Of a DNA stretch of 17,828 nucleotides, positions 7,445 to 14,383 are shown piece after piece. The DNA comes from Desulfobacteraceae bacterium. Lineage in GTDB: Bacteria; Desulfobacterota; Desulfobacteria; Desulfobacterales; Desulfobacteraceae. The first letter of the stretch is position 1; each line of letters opens with the position of its first letter. The DNA lies in the NCBI GenBank assembly GCA_003354055.1, contig PIVQ01000075.1, positions 1 through 17,828 of the forward strand. Direction: 5' to 3'. The notes under the pieces are model-generated. The model did not search any database, had not been told where the DNA came from, and was given only the letters and a program-made list of their open reading frames with translations. The position numbers and the translations under genes are program-made.

Positions 7445-7942
7445 TTATTTTCCCAACATTTTCCGGGTTATCTGTTCAAAGGCATCCTGAACAGCCTGCC
7501 CGGTTTTTGCACTGGTCGGGATAACCGGTATCCCCTGTTGCCTTAAATCATTTAAAATTCCCTCTTCAACCTCCCATTGATCTATTAAATCCGCCTTATT
7601 CACCAATAGCATAAACGGAACCGGACCCAGGGTATTTTCAGCAATCTGCTTTAAATTAAGGGCCGTGGCCAGGGTGGCCTGACGGGTACCGTCCGCCACA
7701 AAAATAAGGCCGGAAGATCCCTTTAAATAGGAAAGGCGGACATGCTGAAATTCATCTTCCCCATGGAGGTCCCAAATGATGAGATCAACATCGTCCCCGT
7801 CAATAGTCACTTGAGTTTTCTCTATTTTCACCCCAACGGTTGTATGGTATTTATCTGAAAAAATAGAGTGGACATACTTCTGAACAAGACTGGTTTTTCC
7901 CACGGCAAATGCGCCTAAAAGGCAAATCTTTTTTTTATTCAT
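7445..7942 (-). CDS. Small Ras/Rab-like GTPase
   Basis: A 165-residue single-domain GTPase with the complete Ras-superfamily motif set: P-loop GAFAVGKT (10-17), switch I Thr in HTTVG (33-37), DLHGE (58-62), NKAD (115-118) and TSAK (143-146). The residue at the Ras Gln61 position is Glu62, so intrinsic hydrolysis may be slow or need a partner. There is no C-terminal lipidation Cys. The start overlaps the stop of the OmpA-like gene by 4 bp (ATGA), indicating translational coupling. In other bacteria, MglA-type GTPases work with roadblock proteins as GAPs; the roadblock-like region encoded directly upstream suggests a similar pairing. The role as a switch between the membrane protein and the kinase is inferred from gene order only. 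Confidence 0.9.
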   Translation of the reverse strand: MNKKKICLLGAFAVGKTSLVQKYVHSIFSDKYHTTVGVKIEKTQVTIDGDDVDLIIWDLHGEDEFQHVRLSYLKGSSGLIFVADGTRQATLATALNLKQIAENTLGPVPFMLLVNKADLIDQWEVEEGILNDLRQQGIPVIPTSAKTGQAVQDAFEQITRKMLGK

Positions 7943-9684
7943 TCCAGATCACCATGTGTTGAAGATAAAATTTTCGCTTTAAATGTTACGGCCCGGTTGA
8001 ATTGTCTGTCTTCAGATTGGGCCTCCTCTTTGAACCGGATCTTTGTTCCCACGCCTGTTGTGACAATAGAACCTGATTTAACTCCCTGGTCAATGAATAT
8101 GGCTTGAATTTTTTCGGCCCTTTCCCGGCTCAATTTCAGATTATAGGATTCGGTTCCCGAAGAATCAGTATGCCCTAGGATAGTTATCAACACCGGAGTG
8201 TTTACAATGGCCATCTGCCTTTGAATTGCCAGAATGGTATCCCCCCCTTTGGCCAGAATCTCATCCTGCCCTTCGACAAGATCGGTGCTGTCGTTCTCAA
8301 AATAGACTTTCAGGGTTCCCAGGCTTTTCATGGCCCGGTTCAGGGCGATACGATTTGTATTCACCACATCGTCCAGGTCTAAGCTGTCAATACCGGGAAT
8401 TGATACGGCACGGTTCTGAAAAATATTGATCCATTTTTGCGATGCCTCTCCCCTGGCAACAATGGTATTTTGATCAAGGGTCAGGGAAATGGCGGACGGC
8501 GGGGCCAGGATTTTTTGTGCCCGTTGAAAAATAAAGGCCGGATCAAGGCTGTAAAAGAACTGCCATTGGGCCTGAATATCACCCTGCTCGTCCCGGGACA
8601 ATACCTGTAAAGGATCCGAAACCAAAGGATCCTTCAGGCCGATAATCCGGTATTGCTTATCTGCCTTTTGAACAGAGACCACAATAACCCCTTTCTGATC
8701 CTTGAGGATGGCCAGTCGCCTTTCCCAGTCTTTTTGCGTCTCGATAGCCTTATATCCCCAATACCAGGGCAGGGCGATACTCCCGGCCAAAATTCCTACA
8801 AGAATAAGATAGACCAGAGGAGAAATCTTCTTTTTATCCTCATTTTCCTTGAATTGAAGCCCGGCATTTAACGTTTCCCTGAACAGGGCAAAGGGATGGG
8901 TATCGCCGTCAAAGCCCCTCAGGGCAGTTCCTGCCTTAAGATGAATCTCTTCAATGGTTTCCCTGTAGAATGTCCTCAATTCAACCGGAGGGGTTCCCGT
9001 GATCACGGCAGCAATAAAGGCATGCTCTCCTTTTTCAACCCAGACACTGCGATCGGCTCCGATCCTCAATGTTTCAAGGTCATCACCTTCATCCGTATTA
9101 AAGGAATCCCTGACAAAATCCTGAATGGCCGTGAGCATTGCAGATACCAGGTCAGGATCCTGGATAATCGCCCCCTCTGCCACCACATGCTCGAGCACAA
9201 TGCCGGTATCACTGTGAACCAGAAAAATCTGCTCCACCTTAAAAATCAGCGTATGCAGCATGACAACTTCTGCAAACTGTCTTCCGGTTTTAAAAGCCTC
9301 GAACCGCCATTTAAGCCCCTGGATGGAAAAACTGTGATTCAGCACCTGGTTCAGGGACTGGATCATTCCCATCAGGGTGGACGAAATGGCTTTTCGTATA
9401 CCAGGTCCTAAGGCTGGAAAAATCGCATCTGCCAGGGCCTTGGGATTTTTTCTCACGGATTCTTTCAGGGAATCGTCAATCACAGGCTGAATGACCCTGG
9501 ACAGACGATTGCCCTCCATCACGGAAAGAGATACCGCTTCGGGCAAAGCACGGCTGATCTCATTTGCCCGCTTCATGGGATCATCCAGCCGAGTCTCCAA
9601 CTCACTGAGGCGCTCGTTTTCCGGCTTAAGCAATAAGTCTTTTAGTGCATCAAAAGATTCTTTTTCGGTCTTTTGGGAACCCAT
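7939..9684 (-). CDS. Transmembrane protein: cytoplasmic roadblock/longin-like region plus periplasmic OmpA-like domain
   Basis: A 581-residue protein. Residues 1-285 have no signal peptide and are probably cytoplasmic. Residues 85-260 resemble, from memory, N-termini of cyanobacterial OmpA-family proteins: LADAIFPALGPGIRKAI, GLKWRFEA..TGRQFAEVV, then EQIFLVHSDTGIVLEHV and MLTAIQDFVRDSF. The 145-250 part has the strand-helix look of a roadblock/longin fold. One transmembrane helix follows (288-311), after an acidic/lysine segment. Residues ~330-440 look BON-like. Residues 455-570 are an OmpA/MotB-type peptidoglycan-binding domain with GHTDSSG (504-510) and NLKLSRERAEKI (515-526), holding the family's Asp and Arg. 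The protein should tether the cytoplasmic module to the cell wall. The stop overlaps the GTPase start. The OmpA domain is firm; the roadblock-like call is tentative. Confidence 0.85.
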   Translation of the reverse strand: MGSQKTEKESFDALKDLLLKPENERLSELETRLDDPMKRANEISRALPEAVSLSVMEGNRLSRVIQPVIDDSLKESVRKNPKALADAIFPALGPGIRKAISSTLMGMIQSLNQVLNHSFSIQGLKWRFEAFKTGRQFAEVVMLHTLIFKVEQIFLVHSDTGIVLEHVVAEGAIIQDPDLVSAMLTAIQDFVRDSFNTDEGDDLETLRIGADRSVWVEKGEHAFIAAVITGTPPVELRTFYRETIEEIHLKAGTALRGFDGDTHPFALFRETLNAGLQFKENEDKKKISPLVYLILVGILAGSIALPWYWGYKAIETQKDWERRLAILKDQKGVIVVSVQKADKQYRIIGLKDPLVSDPLQVLSRDEQGDIQAQWQFFYSLDPAFIFQRAQKILAPPSAISLTLDQNTIVARGEASQKWINIFQNRAVSIPGIDSLDLDDVVNTNRIALNRAMKSLGTLKVYFENDSTDLVEGQDEILAKGGDTILAIQRQMAIVNTPVLITILGHTDSSGTESYNLKLSRERAEKIQAIFIDQGVKSGSIVTTGVGTKIRFKEEAQSEDRQFNRAVTFKAKILSSTHGDLE

Positions 9685-9690
9685 GGAAGG

Positions 9691-10299
9691 TTACTTACCC
9701 ATTACGCCCAGGGTGTCATCTCCTGAAAGCCGCATGGCAATATCCAAGAAAAAACCGGACAGATCAGACCGGTTCACTTTGGCATCATCCAGTTCCTGTG
9801 ACACCTGTTTGAGACTATGGGTTGCCTGGTCATGCTTGGTCATGATTTCCGAAGAAAGCTGCTTGGACTGCTCCAGAATCTGTTCGCGCAACTCTGTGGA
9901 TTTTCTTGACAAGTTTTCCTCTTCCTGAAGCAATTTTTTATGGAGCGCTTCAACCCCTTCTTTCAATTCCCGCTGGAGCAGGGTGTGGGCATCTGATCTT
10001 TCACTGGATTCATTTTTAATTCGCTCATTGATATCCTTTATCTCCTGTTTGATATAGGATTCTAAAGTATCAACTCGCTTTAAAAGCTCATCCTTGAGTT
10101 CAGCTGCTTCCTGGTTCAGCTGATTCTCCATCTTGATAAAACGCTTTTCATAATCCCTGGCCTGGTTTCCGAACAGGATATCGCGAATTTTATCCATACT
10201 GCCAGCATCTGCGATATCGACCCCCATATCAGGTCGAGGCGAAGTGGGTTGGGAAGCTTCCGTTAAATCGGCGGCATCACTTTTAGACGATTTCTTCAT
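9691..10299 (-). CDS. Coiled-coil protein, first gene of the GTPase/OmpA operon
   Basis: A 202-residue hydrophilic protein with no signal peptide or membrane segment. Residues 1-34 look disordered and charged. A conserved-looking motif DKIRDILFGNQARDYEKR spans 36-53. A long, nearly uninterrupted coiled coil rich in Glu, Lys, Leu and Gln covers about 48-172. A short C-terminal block NRSDLSGFFLDIAMRLSG (176-193) looks like a helical interaction motif. I recall proteins of this shape beside OmpA-like genes in cyanobacteria, which would mark it as a standing partner, but I cannot verify this here. AAAGGA lies 7 bp before the ATG. The stop is 6 bp before the OmpA-like gene. It may be a scaffold or regulator of the GTPase or membrane protein; no biochemical function can be given. 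Confidence 0.85.
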   Translation of the reverse strand: MKKSSKSDAADLTEASQPTSPRPDMGVDIADAGSMDKIRDILFGNQARDYEKRFIKMENQLNQEAAELKDELLKRVDTLESYIKQEIKDINERIKNESSERSDAHTLLQRELKEGVEALHKKLLQEEENLSRKSTELREQILEQSKQLSSEIMTKHDQATHSLKQVSQELDDAKVNRSDLSGFFLDIAMRLSGDDTLGVMGK

Positions 10300-10327
10300 G
10301 GCCGGTCCTTTCGTTTCTCTGATTGGC

Positions 10328-10449
10328 TAAGGCGTGGCGTCAAATTTAAATCTCCCGGTACAAAATTGACCATCCTAAGTGAATAGCCGTCGGTGGAAAC
10401 GCCACGCCAATTACCTGGGTGGTTTATTTTTGATGCTCCGCCTAAAACG
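10328..10449. repeat. Direct repeat copy A (~122 bp) with internal 10-bp inverted repeat
   Basis: This copy aligns with 10553-10672 at roughly 83-84% identity by eye. Inside it GGCGTGGCGT (10331-10340) and ACGCCACGCC (10399-10408) are exact inverted repeats 58 bp apart. If the promoter at 10481-10509 is used, the copy is transcribed as part of the leader of the coiled-coil/OmpA/GTPase/kinase operon. There is no ORF in it. Confidence 0.8.
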
Positions 10450-10480
10450 GATACGAACAACAATAAAAATGTAATAGTAA

Positions 10481-10509
10481 TTTGTAAGTAAAGACAGGGA
10501 CGATGTCAA
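10481..10509 (-). promoter_or_regulatory. Sigma-70-type promoter for the coiled-coil/OmpA/GTPase/kinase operon
   Basis: On the minus strand, a perfect TTGACA (10509-10504) is followed after 17 bp by TACAAA (10486-10481), 4/6 for the -10. The start would be near 10474, giving a leader of about 175 nt that contains repeat copy A. The 100-bp segment between the two repeats is otherwise unique sequence. Confidence 0.55.
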
Positions 10510-10552
10510 GCGAATGTCCGCCCGAACGGCGATTTATTCCTTAAACAACACT

Positions 10553-10672
10553 TAAGGCGTGGCATCAAATTAAAATCGCCCGTGCAAAAGTGACCCTCCT
10601 AAATGGATGGCTGTCCTTGGAAATGCCACGCCAACTACCTGGCGGTTTATTTTTGATACTTGGCCTAAAACG
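10553..10672. repeat. Direct repeat copy B (~120 bp) with internal 10-bp inverted repeat
   Basis: Second copy of the repeat at 10328-10449, in the same orientation and 103 bp away. Its inverted repeat is GGCGTGGCAT (10556-10565) with ATGCCACGCC (10623-10632), 57 bp apart. The G:C pair of copy A (10339:10400) is A:T here (10564:10624), a compensatory change. The copy starts 6 bp past the stop of the NtrC-type regulator, so it forms that gene's 3' region. It has no T-run for rho-independent termination. Confidence 0.8.
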
Positions 10673-10678
10673 CCTGGC

Positions 10679-12115
10679 TCAGCGACCTGAAAGACCGTAT
10701 TTTTTAAGCAGGGCATAAAGTCTGGATCTGGAAAGGCCGGAAACGGAACAGGCCGATCTCACGGTTTGGGTTCGGCTCATAAGATCTGACAGATACTTTT
10801 TTTCGTAATTTGCCAGTACCATCTCCCTGTACTCAGGCAGGGGCGGCATCCGGTCGGAACCGTAGTCATGGTCAGACACCCGCGTCTTATTTTTTCCGAC
10901 AGCCAGACCCGAAGTGACCACAGCCACTCGCAACGGATTCGGCAGATGGGTGGGGAAAACAGTGGGTTCATTCAGAGCGGCAATCACCACATGCTCCATG
11001 GTATGGGCCATTTCCCGCACATTTCCCGGCCAGTCATAGGCAGCCAGGACATCAAAAAAATCCGAAGACACCCCTTTGGAATCCAGTCCCTGGCGCTCAC
11101 AATAATGATCCAGATAGTGCCGGGCCAGTTTTTTAATATCTTGGCCCCGGTCTCTGAGCTTTGGCAGTTCGATATGAAGGGAACGAATTCTGAACAGCAG
11201 GTCTTTTCTGAACCGGCCCTCCTCAACCATCTGATCAAGATTCCGGTTTGTGGCTGCGATCAGCCTGAAATCACTGGAGATCTCCTTGCCCCCGCCAAGT
11301 GGCCTGAACCGTTTTTCCTGAAGCACCCGCAGCAGGGTTTTCTGCAGGCTTAAGGGAAGTTCGCCGATTTCATCCAGAAAGAGACTTCCCCTGTCTGCAG
11401 CGGTGATCAGCCCATGGCTGTTGGCATCAGCTCCGGTATAACTCCCCTTTTTATGTCCGAACAGCAGGTTTTCCGCCAGATTTTCCGGTATGGAGGCACA
11501 ATCCACCACCACCAGGTCACGGCCGGATCTGTCTGAATTAATATGCACCGCTTTGGCAAACAACTCTTTGCCGGTTCCGGTCTGGCCGGTGATCAGAATA
11601 TTGGCATCACAGGCAGCTGCCCTGGCCACATTGTCCAGGGCCTTTTTCATTCCGGGGCTTTCACCGATGATGGATTCCCGCTTAAGACTGGTTACCTGTT
11701 CAGATACCAGAGATTTTTTACGTTCCTTATGATATTGAAGCACCCGGCTGATGGTCAGGGAAATGTCCTTTACAGAGGCGGTTTTCTCAATGTAATCCCA
11801 TGCCCCGTTTAAAATGGCCAGTTCGGCACCTTGCGCATCACCGGCACCGGTGATAATAACCACCTCAGGTCCCGAGGACAGGGTTTTAAGTTCCGGCAAG
11901 AGGTCCAGGCCGTTGCCGTCGGGCAGTCCCACATCCAGTAAAATCAAATCAAAAGATTCGGATGCAACACACTCCCGGGCCTGAGCCACGGTGGCGGCAG
12001 ATTGGAATCCATGGCCCAGACGGCCGACAATCCGCTTGATTGCGTAGCAGAAATCCTCGTCATCATCAATGGCCAGTATTCGGGTGTCCACTGGTTTATC
12101 TGCCGGTTTATCCAT
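10679..12115 (-). CDS. NtrC-family sigma-54-dependent response regulator
   Basis: A 478-residue three-domain enhancer-binding protein. The receiver domain (12-130) has acidic D18-D19, phospho-acceptor D61, T89 and K111. The AAA+ domain (about 148-380) has Walker A GQTGTGKE (177-184), Walker B GSLFLDE (243-249) and the sensor-II GNVRE (364-368). A Fis-type helix-turn-helix ends the protein (about 450-478). The sigma-54-contact loop reads GSYTGA (224-229) instead of GAFTGA: Phe to Tyr keeps the aromatic side chain, and Ala to Ser is unusual. The start overlaps the end of the hybrid kinase gene by 8 bp, so the two are a co-translated pair. The layout resembles DctB/DctD. The only sigma-54 promoter I found here is that of the DASS transporter (4113-4128), a plausible target. 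Confidence 0.93.
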   Translation of the reverse strand: MDKPADKPVDTRILAIDDDEDFCYAIKRIVGRLGHGFQSAATVAQARECVASESFDLILLDVGLPDGNGLDLLPELKTLSSGPEVVIITGAGDAQGAELAILNGAWDYIEKTASVKDISLTISRVLQYHKERKKSLVSEQVTSLKRESIIGESPGMKKALDNVARAAACDANILITGQTGTGKELFAKAVHINSDRSGRDLVVVDCASIPENLAENLLFGHKKGSYTGADANSHGLITAADRGSLFLDEIGELPLSLQKTLLRVLQEKRFRPLGGGKEISSDFRLIAATNRNLDQMVEEGRFRKDLLFRIRSLHIELPKLRDRGQDIKKLARHYLDHYCERQGLDSKGVSSDFFDVLAAYDWPGNVREMAHTMEHVVIAALNEPTVFPTHLPNPLRVAVVTSGLAVGKNKTRVSDHDYGSDRMPPLPEYREMVLANYEKKYLSDLMSRTQTVRSACSVSGLSRSRLYALLKKYGLSGR

Positions 12116-14240
12116 AATGTCTCCTGTCCAGCACCTGCCGGATCACCATGCTCATGGGCTTGATTTCAAAGGGTTTGGAAACGGTCTCATCTATCAGGTC
12201 CTCCAGGTCATACTCTGTATCCAGAAAGGTGTCATCCTTTTTATTAAAAAATCCTGAACACAGGATAATGGGAATACCTTTACGGATATCCCGGAGGTCG
12301 TGGGCCAGTTCCACTCCTGTCCTGCCCGGCATGACCCGGTCTGTGATCACCAAATCAAACCGGTTGGGATTCTGTTTAAATATGGCCAGGGCTTCATGAG
12401 CGTTCTTTGCTGCAGTGACCCTGTATCCCAGACGGTTCAGCATTTTCGGTGCTGAATAGACCATGTGTTCGTCATCATCCACAAAGAGGATTTCCTCATC
12501 TCCGGTCAGGGCAACAGGGTCGGCTTTATCCTCTTTTTCCAATGCGGCACCGTCCCCGATGCAGGGCAGGTAGATGTGAAAGGTGCTGCCCTGGGAGAGT
12601 TTACTTTCCGCCGTGATCAATCCCTTATGCCGACGAACGATCACATCACTCATGGCAAGGCCTAAACCCGTGCCGCCGGTGTTCATGTGGGTGGTGTAAA
12701 AGGGATCAAACATCCGTTCCAGGACATGGGCTTCCATACCGCAGCCGGTATCGGATACGGTCAGATGGAGAAATGGACCCGGCTGCAATTCTTTTATGGC
12801 ATCAATCGGCGTTCTGCCGGTATCCACCTGTTTCAGGGAAAGTCTCAGTGTCCCAGCCTCCCCTGCCATGGCATGTTCGGCATTGAGCAGGAGATTCATC
12901 ACCACCTGGTGAATCTGGGTAGGATCTGCAAGGATAAAATCCAGCTTTGATGCAATGTTCAGTTTAACCTCAATGCGCGCAGGCTTGAATGATTTAAACA
13001 GGTCCAGGCACTCCAGAATAATCCGGTGTAGCTTTACCGGTTTTTGCCTCGTATTCCGGCTTCTGCTGTACTCCAGAATCTGTTTGACCAGTTTTTTCCC
13101 CCGGGTGGCGGCCTTGAGTATGTGTTTCAGATCTTCATGGGCCGGGTTTTTCTCATCCACATCCTCAATGGCCATTTCACTGCAGGTTGTAATAGCTCCC
13201 AGGATATTGTTGAAATCATGGGCGATACCTCCGGCAAATGTTCCGATTGCCTCCATCTTCCTCACCTTTTGAAGCCGGCTTTCAAGATCTTGTTCGCGCC
13301 GAAGGCCTGCATTGATCATCTTCACCACGGGCGTTACGGATATTCTGGCGACGAGCCAGGCAATGACCAGGACCATGATCACCATTGAGGCAAAGATCAG
13401 GACCATGAACTTTTGGAATTTGTACAACTCCCTGAAGGCCTCTTTCTGCTCCTGCTCAAGGATCAAATGCCAGCCTAGATGGTTTTCTTTCATAATACCG
13501 ATTTTGGGAATTTCGGTAAGGTCTTCATAGGTCAGGAAATCCTGAGCGGCCCCCTGGTCCAGAAGGATGTGGCGGCTCAGGTCCTTTTCCTCCATGACAA
13601 ATAGTCTGTCCGGGTGGGCCATGACCTTGTTTCGTTCATCCAGAAGGACGGCAAAGCCGGACTTCCCTATGTGCCAGTCTGCCACGGTATCGGAAATGGC
13701 TTCCGTGGTCACGGCCGCAGCAATCACCCCGGAAAACACCCCGTCTCGGAGAATAGGCAGGGCAAGCACCAGTGCCGGCTTATTGGAAGTTTTTCCGATC
13801 AGGGTCTGCCAGGACAGGGAAGCACCCTGTTTCAAATCTTTGAAGTAGGCCCTGTCGGAATAATCCATTAAAGGTTCGTTGTCGCTTCTGGCTATGTTGT
13901 TTCCCTCGTTATCCAGAGTAAAAACAAGATAAATCCATGGATATTCCTGCTGGATAGTTTTCAGAATTCCGGTTTGGGTATCCGGATCCATGGCGGTGAT
14001 ACCGGACTGGTTGGAGGCCGCTTTGAGCACCCTGATATTTTTATCCAGCCACTCATCAATATGGGTGACCAAAAACTGCGCCGTCTCGGTCATCAGGGCC
14101 TGGCGGTCGTGACGGATACGGCTGGACACTTCTGAATAAATGGAAAAAAACAAAATGCTTAACCCGACAATACTGATCACCAATAAAGAGACAAGCACGG
14201 TGGGGTTGAGCCTTGTTCCTGAGGGGTTAGCGGCTTTCAT
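12108..14240 (-). CDS. Membrane hybrid sensor histidine kinase (dCache-HisKA-HATPase-REC)
   Basis: A 710-residue inner-membrane kinase. Helix TM1 (about 13-34) and TM2 (277-299) enclose a ~240-residue periplasmic dCache-type sensor with the typical DYSDRAYFKDL segment (126-136). It is followed by HisKA with H341 in GGIAHDFNN, HATPase_c with DTGCGM (497-502) and GTGLGL (523-528), and a C-terminal receiver (582-705) with D634 and K689. Domain order and the adjoining NtrC-type gene recall DctB-DctD, where the dCache domain binds C4-dicarboxylates; ligand identity here is inferred. The extra receiver suggests a phosphorelay or feedback step. No good Shine-Dalgarno precedes the ATG: GGAAGG lies 16 nt away. 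A four-codon reading frame (14254 down to 14240) ends in TAA that shares its last A with this ATG. Confidence 0.93.
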   Translation of the reverse strand: MKAANPSGTRLNPTVLVSLLVISIVGLSILFFSIYSEVSSRIRHDRQALMTETAQFLVTHIDEWLDKNIRVLKAASNQSGITAMDPDTQTGILKTIQQEYPWIYLVFTLDNEGNNIARSDNEPLMDYSDRAYFKDLKQGASLSWQTLIGKTSNKPALVLALPILRDGVFSGVIAAAVTTEAISDTVADWHIGKSGFAVLLDERNKVMAHPDRLFVMEEKDLSRHILLDQGAAQDFLTYEDLTEIPKIGIMKENHLGWHLILEQEQKEAFRELYKFQKFMVLIFASMVIMVLVIAWLVARISVTPVVKMINAGLRREQDLESRLQKVRKMEAIGTFAGGIAHDFNNILGAITTCSEMAIEDVDEKNPAHEDLKHILKAATRGKKLVKQILEYSRSRNTRQKPVKLHRIILECLDLFKSFKPARIEVKLNIASKLDFILADPTQIHQVVMNLLLNAEHAMAGEAGTLRLSLKQVDTGRTPIDAIKELQPGPFLHLTVSDTGCGMEAHVLERMFDPFYTTHMNTGGTGLGLAMSDVIVRRHKGLITAESKLSQGSTFHIYLPCIGDGAALEKEDKADPVALTGDEEILFVDDDEHMVYSAPKMLNRLGYRVTAAKNAHEALAIFKQNPNRFDLVITDRVMPGRTGVELAHDLRDIRKGIPIILCSGFFNKKDDTFLDTEYDLEDLIDETVSKPFEIKPMSMVIRQVLDRRHYG

Positions 14241-14287
14241 TAAAAATTAAACATGTCCTTCCCAGCCGGATTCTGCTATAAAAAAGT

Positions 14288-14316
14288 TTGCCAATTTGCC
14301 AGGTGATCCCTATGGT
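14288..14316 (+). promoter_or_regulatory. Candidate sigma-70 promoter for hisD
   Basis: TTGCCA (14288-14293, 5/6) and TATGGT (14311-14316, 4/6) are 17 bp apart in the 143-bp divergent gap between the hybrid kinase and hisD. The start would be near 14323, about 60 nt before the hisD ATG. The gap also holds a lone TGTCCT half-site (14254-14259), but its partner is degenerate. Confidence 0.4.
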
Positions 14317-14383
14317 ATGCTCTAGGGAAATCCCGGATGCTAATAGCATGTTAATAATAAACACGAAAAAAAGAAGAAGTGCC

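Noticed and set aside
10590..10615. Possible minus-strand sigma-54 element in repeat copy B (GGGTCAC...TTGCA)
   Set aside because: The GG to GC spacing is 9 rather than 10 and copy A does not preserve the GC.
14254..14272. A third TGTCCT-N7-AGGACA site between the hybrid kinase and hisD
   Set aside because: Only the TGTCCT half is present; the second half matches AGGACA at three of six positions.
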